From: Paenibacillus vietnamensis
GTDB taxonomy: Bacteria; Bacillota; Bacilli; Paenibacillales; Paenibacillaceae
DNA: 64,000 nt
NCBI RefSeq assembly: GCF_020169515.1
Contig: NZ_JAHMHW010000001.1
Span: forward strand, 682,001 to 746,000
Direction of reading: 5' to 3'
Under the pieces are notes generated by a model that worked only from the letters and a program-made list of their open reading frames with translations, was not told where the DNA came from and searched no databases. Made by a program: the position numbers and the translations under genes. The number at the start of each line of letters is the position of its first letter. Positions within the stretch are counted from its first letter, which is position 1. Positions 26,872 to 35,309 of the stretch are shown here, one piece after another.

Positions 26872-27396
26872 ATGAACGAGAAATGGTTTACGGTCGGTAA
26901 AGTAGTGAATACGCACGGCATTCGCGGCGAGCTGAAGGTGCTGTCGCAGACGGATTTTGCCGATGTCCGCTTTGCCCCCGGGAGCAGGCTTCTGATGCAA
27001 AACGAAGAGAACGGCTCTTCGCTCGAAGTGAGGGTCGCGAGCTCCCGTGCCCATAAGAACGTATACATAGTAAAGATGGACGGCTTCAACGATATTAACC
27101 TCGTGGAGAAATATAAGGGCTGGGTGCTGAAGGTGTCGGAAGCCGACCGCGAGGAGCTGGACGAAGGCGAATATTATTATCACGAAATTATCGGATGCCG
27201 AGTCGTGACGGTCGAAGGGGAAGAACTCGGTGTCATTTCGGAAATACTAAGCCCCGGAGCTAACGATGTATGGGTCGTAGACCGTCCGAAGGGAAAAGGC
27301 AAGCCGATCCTTCTCCCAGTCATCGACGAAGTACTGGTTGGTGTGAACAAGGCGGACAAGCTTGTAACGGTCCGGCTGCTGGAAGGATTGATTTAA
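26872..27396 (+). CDS. rimM: Ribosome maturation factor RimM
   Basis: RimM helps 30S maturation near the S19/head region. The 174-residue product has the N-terminal FTVGKVVNTHGIRGELKVL and the C-terminal PRC-barrel region (YYYHEIIGCRVVT to LPVIDEVLVGV). I chose the ATG at 26872 with an AGGG site nearby; the frame extends 41 codons through the hairpin region and is not protein-like there. A TATAAT at 26834 is a likely -10 but has no clear -35. trmD follows after 3 bases. Confidence 0.94.
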   Translation: MNEKWFTVGKVVNTHGIRGELKVLSQTDFADVRFAPGSRLLMQNEENGSSLEVRVASSRAHKNVYIVKMDGFNDINLVEKYKGWVLKVSEADREELDEGEYYYHEIIGCRVVTVEGEELGVISEILSPGANDVWVVDRPKGKGKPILLPVIDEVLVGVNKADKLVTVRLLEGLI

Positions 27397-27399
27397 CAG

Positions 27400-28152
27400 A
27401 TGAAAATCGATGTATTAACCCTGTTTCCGGAAATGTTCGAAGGCGTATTTGGCGCGAGCATTCTCGGAAAAGCAAGAGACAAAGGAATTGTAGCGCTTGA
27501 AGCGGTGAATTTCCGGGAATATGCCAATAATAAGCACAATACGGTAGACGATTATCCGTATGGCGGGGGAGGCGGCATGGTGCTGAAGCCGGACCCCGTA
27601 TTTGCGGCGGTCGAGGCGCTCCAGGTCGATGAGGCTGTCAGGCCGCGCGTCATTCTCATGTGTCCGCAAGGCGCCAGCTTCACGCAGCGGAAGGCCGAGG
27701 AGCTCGCGAAGGAGCAGCATCTCGTGTTCATTTGCGGCCATTATGAAGGTTATGACGAACGGATCCGCGAGCATCTCGTCACCGACGAGCTGTCGATCGG
27801 CGATTACGTGCTGACGGGGGGAGAAATACCGGCGATGGCGGTCATAGACAGTATCGTGCGGCTGCTGCCGGGCGTGCTGGGCAATGAGACTTCTGCGGTG
27901 ACGGATTCCTACAGCACCGGACTGCTGGAGCACCCTCATTATACTCGGCCGGCGGAATTCCGGGGCTGGACGGTGCCTGACGTGCTGATTTCCGGCCATC
28001 ATGCCAATATAGAGGTTTGGAGACGCGAGCAGTCGCTGCTGCGGACGCTGAAGCGCCGTCCGGACCTGCTGGAGCAGGCGGAACTTTCCGGCAAGGAGCG
28101 CAAGTGGATTGCGGAGCAGGCCAAACGGTTTGAAGGGCCTGCCGAAGGCTGA
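27400..28152 (+). CDS. trmD: tRNA (guanine-37-N1) methyltransferase TrmD
   Basis: TrmD methylates G37 next to the anticodon and prevents frameshifting. The 250-residue SPOUT-class protein has [29 protein letters not shown] and [12 protein letters not shown] around the knotted SAM site. It follows rimM by 3 bases. Normally rplS comes next; here an opposite-strand CAP gene intervenes. Confidence 0.96.
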   Translation: MKIDVLTLFPEMFEGVFGASILGKARDKGIVALEAVNFREYANNKHNTVDDYPYGGGGGMVLKPDPVFAAVEALQVDEAVRPRVILMCPQGASFTQRKAEELAKEQHLVFICGHYEGYDERIREHLVTDELSIGDYVLTGGEIPAMAVIDSIVRLLPGVLGNETSAVTDSYSTGLLEHPHYTRPAEFRGWTVPDVLISGHHANIEVWRREQSLLRTLKRRPDLLEQAELSGKERKWIAEQAKRFEGPAEG

Positions 28153-28165
28153 CAGGATTGAACGA

Positions 28166-28211
28166 GGAAAAAGCGGCAGCCCCGCGAATGATCGGACAGG
28201 GGCCGCCGCTT
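28166..28211 (-). terminator. Terminator of the SLH/CAP gene
   Basis: AAGCGGC-A-GCCCC pairs with GGGGC-C-GCCGCTT, and on the minus strand the stem is followed by TTTTTCC. It lies between the convergent trmD and SLH/CAP genes and is best oriented for the latter. Confidence 0.75.
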
Positions 28212-28225
28212 ACGCAAAGATTAGC

Positions 28226-29665
28226 TTATAATGGCGAATAAAAGTTCTGGGTATAATAGACTTGATAGCTTCCGCCGAACGCGACGCCCGTTCCCAGACG
28301 TTTCAGTTTGGGGTCTAGCAGCGCTTCACGGTGGCCGGTCTTGGAATTCATCCAGCCGTAATGGGCAAAAATCGCATTAGCGTAACCCGCGGCGATATTC
28401 TCGGCAGCTCTTTGATAGTTGACGCCTTTGTCCTTCATCCGGTCAAAGGGACTCTGCCCGTCGGGATTGACATGGGCAAAGAAGTCATTCGTCTTCATAT
28501 CCGTACTGTGGCCTCTAGCTGCGGATGCGGCAAGCTTATCCCACTGCAGCAGCGCGATGCCGCGTACCTTGCGTTCCGCATTGGCCAGATCGAACACCTG
28601 CTGCTCGAAGGCCGTTTGAAGCTTATTCGTATACGCAGGCTTAACGGATTTTCCGGACGTTTGCTCCTTCATCCGCAGGATGCCGATAATTTTGCTGCCG
28701 TCATGCTTGTCCAGAAATAGGGTCGTTCGCTCCTTGTTTGCCGAATAAGCGTAATAGTCGTCTTTACTTTCCGGACTGACGACGGAGCCGGCAAGCTTCT
28801 TCGCTTCCGTGAGCGCAACACCCGGCTTGATGCCCTTTGCGCTGCTCCAGCTGCCTGCGGCATTCGAGAACTGGGCAGTTATCCGGTTATCCGAAACGCC
28901 GAACATCATGAACGCTCCGTAATTGCCGTCGTATACATACCAGGAAAAGCCTTGCTCTCCGGCATCGATGCGGGCCGGTTTGCCAAGCAGCTTCAGTAAT
29001 TTATCCGCCGTGTCGCCGATTGCGATGCCGCCGAGCGTCGTTCCTTTGACTTCAACCTTCGCGGGCGACAAAGCGGCGGCATGCTGCTTCAGATTGTAGA
29101 AGAACGCCAGCGCCTCCGCTCGGGTCAGTTTGCCGCCGGGCATGAAGCCGCTGACGGTGGCGGCCGTACGGCCGTTGGAGATCCGTTCGGCCAGCAGCCA
29201 TTCGATAGCGCTTTGCTCTGTAAACGCTTTTCCGTTAACGGCAGCTGCCATAAGCATAGCGGCTTGTCCGCGCCTGAAGGAGCCGCTGTCTTCGCTGAAG
29301 GTAAGAGGCCAATTCAGACGTTCCGCATAACCGTAATAAGGCGTAGACCAATCGCCGCCGGCTTGCGCCGATCCGCCCGCCAAACCGTATGAGCGCAGAA
29401 GCATGGCGAGAAATTCGGCTTCGTTCACAAGCTTGTCAGGCTTGAAGGATCCGTCGCCGTAGCCTTGCGCCAGCTTATGATCGACCGCCCAGGCGATATA
29501 GGAAGCCGCCCAATGACCGGCGGTGTCGTTGAACGTAAGCGGCAGCGCGCCTGCCGGCTGGACGGCGGCGGAGGCGAACAATAGCGAAGCGGCTACGATG
29601 CCAAGTTTAAGCTTCGTGCCTGCTGATTTTAAAAGAGAAATCGGAATCACCTCTATATTTGTCAT
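28226..29665 (-). CDS. Secreted SLH- and CAP-domain protein
   Basis: The 479-residue product has a signal peptide (LKLGIVAASLLFASAAVQPAGA), two S-layer-homology-type segments (about 45-180, with YIAWAVDHKLAQGYGDGSF and FMPGGKLTRAEALAFF), a CAP-associated middle domain (GIAIGDTADKLLKLLGKPAR) and a C-terminal CAP/SCP domain (about 350-479) with GHSTDM, AENIAAGYA and KTGHREALLDP. It should be exported and bound to wall polymer. CAP domains have varied roles, and none can be assigned. The ATG at 29665 lacks a good site; a strong AGAGGTGAT sits 4 bases before an ATT at 29641, a possible rare start. Confidence 0.85.
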   Translation of the reverse strand: MTNIEVIPISLLKSAGTKLKLGIVAASLLFASAAVQPAGALPLTFNDTAGHWAASYIAWAVDHKLAQGYGDGSFKPDKLVNEAEFLAMLLRSYGLAGGSAQAGGDWSTPYYGYAERLNWPLTFSEDSGSFRRGQAAMLMAAAVNGKAFTEQSAIEWLLAERISNGRTAATVSGFMPGGKLTRAEALAFFYNLKQHAAALSPAKVEVKGTTLGGIAIGDTADKLLKLLGKPARIDAGEQGFSWYVYDGNYGAFMMFGVSDNRITAQFSNAAGSWSSAKGIKPGVALTEAKKLAGSVVSPESKDDYYAYSANKERTTLFLDKHDGSKIIGILRMKEQTSGKSVKPAYTNKLQTAFEQQVFDLANAERKVRGIALLQWDKLAASAARGHSTDMKTNDFFAHVNPDGQSPFDRMKDKGVNYQRAAENIAAGYANAIFAHYGWMNSKTGHREALLDPKLKRLGTGVAFGGSYQVYYTQNFYSPL

Positions 29666-29711
29666 AGAATGCCAAAATAAGTATACATGAATTGCTAGTC
29701 TAAAAAACGTG

Positions 29712-29740
29712 TTGTATTGTATCAATCTTTATGATAAAAT
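29712..29740 (+). promoter_or_regulatory. Sigma-A promoter of rplS with extended -10
   Basis: TTGTAT (29712-29717) and TAAAAT (29735-29740) are 17 bases apart, with TG one base before the -10. It leaves a leader of about 100 bases to rplS and fits the break of rplS from trmD. Confidence 0.6.
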
Positions 29741-29845
29741 TGCTAATGTTGTTTGTTAAGTCGGACGGTCCGCTATCAGCAATGACCCGGTTCATAGGAA
29801 TTCGGCGAGCTTATAAGAACGTCTATGGTGGAAGGAGTGAATCAA

Positions 29846-30187
29846 ATGAACCTATTGCAAACTATTGCGCAAGAAAACCTGCGTCAAGACCTGCCGAGCT
29901 TTCGTCCTGGCGACACGCTGAAAGTTCACGTTAAGGTTATCGAGGGATCCCGCGAGCGTATCCAGCTGTTTGAAGGCGTTGTTATCAAACGCCGCGGCGG
30001 CGGAATCAGCGAAACCTTCACCGTTCGTAAAATTTCTTACGGTGTAGGCGTGGAGAGAACCTTCCCGCTTAACTCGCCAAAAATCGAAAAAATCGAAGTG
30101 GCACGTCGCGGTAAAGTGCGTCGCGCGAAGCTGTACTACCTGCGTAGTCTTCGCGGTAAAGCTGCTAGAATTAAAGAAATTCGTTAA
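29846..30187 (+). CDS. rplS: 50S ribosomal protein L19
   Basis: The 113-residue product ([47 protein letters not shown]) is a standard L19 at the subunit interface. GGAAGGAGTGA precedes the ATG at 29846; the frame extends seven codons back. The roughly 100-base leader includes a perfect CGGAC-G-GTCCG palindrome at 29762-29772 and may hold an L19-type autoregulatory element, which is known in Bacillota, but I cannot confirm its fold. Confidence 0.96.
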   Translation: MNLLQTIAQENLRQDLPSFRPGDTLKVHVKVIEGSRERIQLFEGVVIKRRGGGISETFTVRKISYGVGVERTFPLNSPKIEKIEVARRGKVRRAKLYYLRSLRGKAARIKEIR

Positions 30188-30200
30188 GATCAAACGACAA

Positions 30201-30227
30201 GAGGGGCTTGCTCAAACAAGCTCCTTT
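30201..30227 (+). terminator. Terminator after rplS
   Basis: AGGGGCTTG pairs with CAAGCTCCT (one G-T pair) around a 6-base loop, followed by four T, 14 bases after the rplS stop. Confidence 0.75.
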
Positions 30228-30288
30228 TCGTTTTTCCAATTGAGCCTCCGGATTTACATATCCAGTACAGGGAAAGAAGGCGAGCACA

Positions 30289-30999
30289 ATGGACTCACAG
30301 CAGCGGAATGACGGATTGGAAACCGATGGCGTTCGGGAACCGGCCGAAACTCATGCGGAAGCCGACCGGCAGCTGCAAAGCCGAACGGCAGCACACGCGG
30401 CCAGACCGGGCAAGCAGAGCGTCGCATACAAGGAACTCGTGGAATGGATAAAGGCGCTGGTTATTGCGGTTGTGCTGGTGTTTTTGATCCGCCAGTTTTT
30501 GTTCTCGCCGTTTATTGTCGACGGACCGTCGATGCAGCCGAACTTCGAGACCGGCGAACGATTAATCGTGAACAAAATCATCTACGCCATACGCGAGCCG
30601 GAATTCGGCGAGGTTGTCGTGTTCGACGTGCCGGAGCAGGGACGGAAGTTCATCAAGCGCGTAATAGGCGTTCCGGGCGATACGATCCGGCTTGAGGGAG
30701 ACGACCTTTACATTAACGACAAAAAAGTTGATGAGCCGTATATTAAAGAGGCGGTAGAAGCGGCTCACGCTAAAGGCGAATTGTATAACAAAGTTGGACC
30801 GGATTCCAACTACCCGAACGATATGAATCCGGAAATGACAGTGCCGGACGGCATGATTTTCGCAATGGGCGATAACCGCAGCAACAGCTCAGACAGCAGG
30901 GTCATCGGTTTCGTGAAGGATGAAGAAATCGTAGGACGGGCCGATCTGATCTTCTGGCCGCTGAACAAAATCGAATTCATTAAGCATTGGACCAAATGA
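30289..30999 (+). CDS. lepB: Type I signal peptidase
   Basis: LepB removes signal peptides from exported proteins. The 236-residue product has a hydrophilic N-terminal extension of about 50 residues, one membrane helix (about 54-74), then the Ser-Lys catalytic pair: Ser81 in GPSMQPNF and Lys123 in FIKRVIGVPGD. MGDNRSNSSDSR is the conserved box E. GAAGGCGAG precedes the ATG. The charged N-terminal tail is longer than in most Bacillus SipS-type enzymes. rbgA begins 11 bases later. Confidence 0.94.
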   Translation: MDSQQRNDGLETDGVREPAETHAEADRQLQSRTAAHAARPGKQSVAYKELVEWIKALVIAVVLVFLIRQFLFSPFIVDGPSMQPNFETGERLIVNKIIYAIREPEFGEVVVFDVPEQGRKFIKRVIGVPGDTIRLEGDDLYINDKKVDEPYIKEAVEAAHAKGELYNKVGPDSNYPNDMNPEMTVPDGMIFAMGDNRSNSSDSRVIGFVKDEEIVGRADLIFWPLNKIEFIKHWTK

Positions 31000-31010
31000 G
31001 GTGTGATTGA

Positions 31011-31877
31011 ATGACCATTCAATGGTTTCCTGGCCATATGACCAGGGCAAAACGGCAAATACAGGACAAGCTGAAGCTGATCGATCTTGCCATCGAACTA
31101 TTGGATGCCCGGGTACCGTTGTCCAGCCGTAATCCGATGATAGACGAAATATTAAACGGAAAACCCCGATTGATTGTGATGAACAAATCGGATCTGGCCG
31201 ATCCGAAAACGACCGAGCAGTGGATCCATTATTTCCGCAGCGAAGGGCATGAAGCGATCGCCATCGATTCGTCCACGGGTACGAGAGTGAACGAGGTTCC
31301 GCTTAAGGCCAAACAGATTTTGCATGAGAAGATTACGCGCCAAATCGAGAAGGGCATCAATCCGCGCGCTATCCGCGGCTTGATCGTCGGGATCCCGAAC
31401 GTAGGGAAATCGACGCTGATCAATAAGCTGGCCGGACGCGCGATCGCGTTGACGGGAGACCGTCCGGGCGTGACGAAGGGGCAGCAGTGGATCAAGGTCG
31501 GCACAGAGATGGAGCTGCTCGATACTCCCGGCATTTTATGGCCTAAGTTCGAGGACGAGCTGGTCGGCTACCGCTTGGCGATGACCGGTGCGATCCGCGA
31601 GCAGATTCTGAATGTGGACGATATCGCCTTCTTCGCGATGCGCGAGATCGCCGACCGGTATTGGGAAGCGATACGGTCGCGCTATGAGCTGGAGACGCCT
31701 CCAAAGGACGTAACCGATTCCGATGAAATCGTCCGGATTATGGAAGATATCGGCCGCCGCCGCGGCTGCTTGCTCTCGGGCGGACGGGTCGATCTGGAGA
31801 AAACATCAGGCATTATTTTGCGGGATTTGCGCTCAGGCAAGCTGGGCCGGATTACGCTGGAGGCACCGCCGTATTAG
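31011..31877 (+). CDS. ylqF: Ribosome biogenesis GTPase RbgA
   Basis: RbgA (YlqF) is needed for late assembly of the 50S subunit. The 288-residue protein has the circularly permuted GTPase order: NKSDL (G4, residues 58-62) comes before [14 protein letters not shown] (G1, about 127-140) and DTPGILWPK (G3). The N-terminal [15 protein letters not shown] is characteristic. It lies between lepB and rnhB, the normal Bacillota order. Confidence 0.95.
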   Translation: MTIQWFPGHMTRAKRQIQDKLKLIDLAIELLDARVPLSSRNPMIDEILNGKPRLIVMNKSDLADPKTTEQWIHYFRSEGHEAIAIDSSTGTRVNEVPLKAKQILHEKITRQIEKGINPRAIRGLIVGIPNVGKSTLINKLAGRAIALTGDRPGVTKGQQWIKVGTEMELLDTPGILWPKFEDELVGYRLAMTGAIREQILNVDDIAFFAMREIADRYWEAIRSRYELETPPKDVTDSDEIVRIMEDIGRRRGCLLSGGRVDLEKTSGIILRDLRSGKLGRITLEAPPY

Positions 31878-31903
31878 GCTGTTTAGGAAATGGGGAGAGC
31901 GGA

Positions 31904-32518
31904 ATGCTGGGGCACGAGCAATTATTGTGGGATGAAGGCTACCGGGCTATTGCGGGGGTTGATGAGGTAGGCCGCGGCTGCTTGTTCGGCGATGTGGTGG
32001 CGGCCGCCGTCATTTTGCCTCCGGGTCTTGTCATCGAAGGTGTGAACGATTCCAAGAAGCTGTCGGAGAAAAAACGGGACCAGCTTTATGAGATCATTTT
32101 GCGGGAGTGCATCGCTTGGTCGGCGGCCTGCGTTGACTCCGCCACGATTGACCGGATCAATATCAAGCAGTCCGCCAGGCTTGCGATGAAGCTCGCGGTT
32201 GAATCGCTTCAGACTGCGCCCGATTATTTACTGGTCGACGCGGAGAAAGTGGACGTGCCGATCGGCCAGTGTTCGATTATAAAGGGAGATGCAACAAGCC
32301 AGTCGATTGCGGCTGCGTCCATTGTTGCGAAAGTGACGCGCGACCGCCTTTGTTCAAGCGTTTGGGAGCAAGAGTATCCGTCGTACGGTATTGCAATACA
32401 TAAAGGCTACGCCACGAAGCTGCACAGGGAAAGACTGATGGAGCACGGGCCAAGCCCGCTGCACCGCAAGTCGTTTTTGGGCAAGCTGTTCCCGGAGGAG
32501 CAGTTGGTATTGTTTTGA
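31904..32518 (+). CDS. rnhB: Ribonuclease HII
   Basis: RNase HII cuts RNA in RNA-DNA hybrids and single ribonucleotides in DNA. The 204-residue product has the acidic site GVDEVGRG, the SKKLSEKKR motif and YLLVDAEKV. The loop after DEVGRG reads CLFGDVVAAAV instead of the commoner PLAGPVVAAAV, but the catalytic acids are kept. GGGGAGAG precedes the ATG, 26 bases after ylqF. Confidence 0.94.
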   Translation: MLGHEQLLWDEGYRAIAGVDEVGRGCLFGDVVAAAVILPPGLVIEGVNDSKKLSEKKRDQLYEIILRECIAWSAACVDSATIDRINIKQSARLAMKLAVESLQTAPDYLLVDAEKVDVPIGQCSIIKGDATSQSIAAASIVAKVTRDRLCSSVWEQEYPSYGIAIHKGYATKLHRERLMEHGPSPLHRKSFLGKLFPEEQLVLF

Positions 32519-32612
32519 ATCAGCGTTCATTTCATAGGCATGGAGGGAGACTCTTTGCGTGTGGAATGGGCGCTATTTTTATGCACCGGTACACAGTGGC
32601 AGGGAGAAGGGT

Positions 32613-32639
32613 TAATGCGGGAGACGTTACGGCCGATAA
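32613..32639 (+). promoter_or_regulatory. Candidate sigma-D (flagellar) promoter of ylqG-ylqH
   Basis: TAAT (32613-32616) and GCCGATAA (32632-32639) are separated by exactly 15 bases, against a sigma-D consensus of TAAA-N15-GCCGATAT. The -10 matches 7 of 8 and the -35 matches 3 of 4. Transcription would start near 32646, 42 bases before the ylqG ATG. Confidence 0.6.
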
Positions 32640-32687
32640 AAGAGTTATAGGCCAATTATGACTCGGCATCGGAGGCGGTAATTTAGG

Positions 32688-34568
32688 ATGAATATCAGTC
32701 AAATGATGAGGAGCTTCCTGGGGGAGGCTTCAGCCTCGGACACGCGGTCGGTTGAGCTGAAGGCAGGCCAGATCGTCAGGGGCGTTGTATTGCAAGTAAT
32801 GGAAAATAACGAAGCGTTCGTGCAGATTAATGGAATCCAGGTGAGGGCCAAGCTGGAGTCCCGGATGCATACCGGACAGAGCGCGATGCTTCAGGTGCAG
32901 CCGAATAAGAACGGCGGCGCACTGGTTACGCTGCGTCTGATTGAGCCCGGTGACGTCGGGCTGCCAGAGGACACATTTAAAGAATGGGCCAGACAGCTCG
33001 CCCTCCCGGAGCAGAAATGGGCGGTGGATATCGTCAAAGACCTGAGAAAGGAAGGTGTTATCCTGAACAGGGAGGTGGCGAAGGCGTTCCAGCAGGCTGC
33101 GGCGTTAATGCCGTCCGGGCCGGTTGCCGAGCAATGGATGCGGGCTTCCGCTGCGGTCTTTAAACGCGGACTGCCGATGACGCCGGCGGCAATAGGCGCC
33201 TTGCACCAAGTCATGTTCGGACGCGGTACGCACGAGCTGCTGGATACGCTTCAGAAGCAGCTTGCTTCGATGACGGACAATATCGCGGGCGGAAAAGAAA
33301 AAGCCGTTACGCAAGCTGCTGAGCGCTTAAAAAGCTTATTGGACGAAGGGGCGGAGCTTCTTCGCACGGCGTTTAAGGCTGCCGAAGCTTCGAACGCAAA
33401 CGGCGGAAGCGGGAAAATGCGCGGTGCTGCTGCCGGCGCTGGGGCGCAAGTCTTCATCCCGGCAGGTACGCCAAATGCGGCTGCGGATCGCGCTCCGGAA
33501 CCGGGTGTGCTGCGGGCGTTCCCGGCGCAGGGCAAGGCGGAAAACGAAGGAACGCAGCAGTCGCCGTTAATCGGGGATTCAAAGTCATCCGAACCGGTTG
33601 AAGCCGAAGCAAATTGGATCGGAAAAATGATGAAATGGCTCGGCGTGGAGCATGAGCATCAGCTCCTGAAAATCCCGCAGTCAACCACGCCTTCACGGAT
33701 TGAAGGCGGCCAGGAGTCCGGGCAGGTTGCAGGAGGCGAGTCAGCGACGGGCCGCAGTCCCGGCGGACCATCTTCTGCTGCAGCCGGAACGGGAGCCGGA
33801 TCCCTTCCTGCGGATATAGGGAATGCCGCTTCTCCTGCAGGTGCCGCGGCACATGTCCCCGCATCGTCCGCTGAGACGGGGGAGCAGCCGCTTTCGAGGC
33901 CGGCAGAGCATCGGAACGAACGGCTGCAAGCGGATGCTGCGTTTCAGCCGCCGGCAGTCATCGATCATCTTCGCGAACCGGACCCGGCGGGATCTGCAAG
34001 ACAGAAATCGCTCAAAAGCGCGCTGCTGTCACTGATTGCGGCAGAGGATACGCCGCCTGCGCTCAAGGATACGGCCCAGCAGCTCGTACAGCAAATTACG
34101 GGACAGCAGCTTCTGCTGACGCCCGAGCGGAACAACTCGATGCTTACCCACGTCACGTTGTTTATTCCGCTCCGGAGCCAAGACGGAGACCAGTCGGCGA
34201 CGGTGCATATCCAAACCCGACGCGGCCGCAAGGGCGAATTGGATGCGGACAACTGCAGGCTGCTGTTTAACCTGTCCATGCGAACGCTTGGCGAAACGAT
34301 GGTAGACGTGCATGTCACGGATAAGATCGTCAGCCTGAATTTGTGGAACGATCATCCGGCCATTGCCGCATTAGCCGAGTCTTCGCGTCATGAAATATCG
34401 GCAAGCTTGCAGCAGGCCGGCTACCAGCTGCTGTCGCTGAGAACAACGCCTCTGCAGAGGCCAGGGGAGCAGGCCGCGGAGCCTGCAGCCGGGTCGGCGG
34501 CTCAGCAGCCGCCTGAACTGTCCGATTTTGCATCAAGCCGCTACAAAGGAGTGGATTTCCGCATATGA
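32688..34568 (+). CDS. ylqG: YlqG-type protein with FliK-like C-terminal domain
   Basis: The 626-residue product has an N-terminal beta-rich region (about 22-68, ELKAGQIVRGVVLQVMENNE), a helical part to about 240, a long low-complexity Ala/Gly/Pro/Ser linker (about 240-440), and a C-terminal domain (about 486-585, LTHVTLFIPLRS to LWNDHPAIAALA) that resembles the FliK hook-length-control domain. Bacillus subtilis ylqG holds the same locus between rnhB and ylqH. GGAGGCGG precedes the ATG. A sigma-D-like promoter and the FlhB-like downstream neighbour support a role in flagellar export switching, which is inference. Confidence 0.75.
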   Translation: MNISQMMRSFLGEASASDTRSVELKAGQIVRGVVLQVMENNEAFVQINGIQVRAKLESRMHTGQSAMLQVQPNKNGGALVTLRLIEPGDVGLPEDTFKEWARQLALPEQKWAVDIVKDLRKEGVILNREVAKAFQQAAALMPSGPVAEQWMRASAAVFKRGLPMTPAAIGALHQVMFGRGTHELLDTLQKQLASMTDNIAGGKEKAVTQAAERLKSLLDEGAELLRTAFKAAEASNANGGSGKMRGAAAGAGAQVFIPAGTPNAAADRAPEPGVLRAFPAQGKAENEGTQQSPLIGDSKSSEPVEAEANWIGKMMKWLGVEHEHQLLKIPQSTTPSRIEGGQESGQVAGGESATGRSPGGPSSAAAGTGAGSLPADIGNAASPAGAAAHVPASSAETGEQPLSRPAEHRNERLQADAAFQPPAVIDHLREPDPAGSARQKSLKSALLSLIAAEDTPPALKDTAQQLVQQITGQQLLLTPERNNSMLTHVTLFIPLRSQDGDQSATVHIQTRRGRKGELDADNCRLLFNLSMRTLGETMVDVHVTDKIVSLNLWNDHPAIAALAESSRHEISASLQQAGYQLLSLRTTPLQRPGEQAAEPAAGSAAQQPPELSDFASSRYKGVDFRI

Positions 34569-34873
34569 ACGAAGAACGGACGGGCCGGGAGGAGCCAAAC
34601 AATTTGAAAAAAGCGGTTGCCCTGAAATATGAGCCGGGCGAGCGCAGCGCTCCCGTGCTGGTCGCCAAAGGGAAAGGCCGGCTTGCGGAGCAAATTCTCG
34701 ATCGTGCGAAGGAAAACGGCATTCCGGTTCAGGAGGATTCCTCGCTCGTCGAGGTGCTTTCCAAGCTGGATATCGATCAGGAAATTCCGCCGGAGCTCTA
34801 CACGCTGGTGGCGGAAATCCTGAGCTTCGTTTACCGGTCGGACCGGGAAGCAGGGGGATTATACGATGAGTGA
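34565..34873 (+). CDS. ylqH: FlhB C-terminal-domain-like protein (YlqH)
   Basis: The 102-residue protein matches the cytoplasmic end of FlhB/EscU proteins: KKAVALKYEPGERSAPVLVAKG, then ENGIPVQEDSSLVEVL and QEIPPELYTLVAEILSFVY. In FlhB the motif NPTHYAVAL is cut between Asn and Pro; here the aligned site reads NNLKKAVAL, so the cleavage motif is gone and the protein begins close to where the cleaved fragment would. It has no membrane helices. It overlaps the FliK-like ylqG by 4 bases and yraN by 8. Confidence 0.88.
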   Translation: MNEERTGREEPNNLKKAVALKYEPGERSAPVLVAKGKGRLAEQILDRAKENGIPVQEDSSLVEVLSKLDIDQEIPPELYTLVAEILSFVYRSDREAGGLYDE

Positions 34874-35255
34874 TGCTTCTGTCGGCAGGAACCCGTCCAG
34901 AAAACTTACGGGGAAGATTGGCGAGGATGCAGCCTGCCGGTATTTGGAACAAGCGGGATATACGGTTGAGGAACGAAATTGGCGGTGCCGTTCGGGTGAG
35001 ATCGATCTGATCGCTTATCGCGATGACCGGCTTATATTCGTCGAGGTTAGAACGAGAAGAGCTGGGGGCAGATTCGGAACGGCCGCGGAATCCGTCAACC
35101 GCAGGAAGCAGCAGCAGGTCAGGGAGACGGCATTAGTCTATTTGCGCAGTACCGGAAAAGCCGGTGTGCCGGTCAGGTTCGACGTCGTCGCGGTTCAGCT
35201 AAGCGCCGCAGGGGATACGGTTCTGGAGTGCAGGCATTACGAACATGCTTTTTAA
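34866..35255 (+). CDS. yraN: YraN family (UPF0102) nuclease-like protein
   Basis: The 129-residue protein has the UPF0102 pattern GKIGEDAACRYLEQAGYTVEE, then GEIDLIAYRDDRLIFVEVRTR. The E, D and ExK-like residues (here EVR) form a restriction-endonuclease-like fold of the Holliday-junction resolvase type. Activity is unproven. The usual catalytic Lys after VEV is Arg here (VEVRTR), as in most family members. The ATG lies inside the end of ylqH. Confidence 0.9.
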   Translation: MSDASVGRNPSRKLTGKIGEDAACRYLEQAGYTVEERNWRCRSGEIDLIAYRDDRLIFVEVRTRRAGGRFGTAAESVNRRKQQQVRETALVYLRSTGKAGVPVRFDVVAVQLSAAGDTVLECRHYEHAF

Positions 35256-35260
35256 CATGA

Positions 35261-35302
35261 AAGGGGCAGTCTTCGCGCAAGCCGCAGGAAGTCTGCCCCT
35301 TA
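35261..35302. terminator. Hairpin between convergent yraN and comM
   Basis: AGGGGCAG-T-CTTC pairs with GAAG-T-CTGCCCCT around a 13-base loop, filling the gap between the two stops. T runs are weak on both sides, so efficiency is uncertain. Confidence 0.55.
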
Positions 35303-35309
35303 CTCGTTC

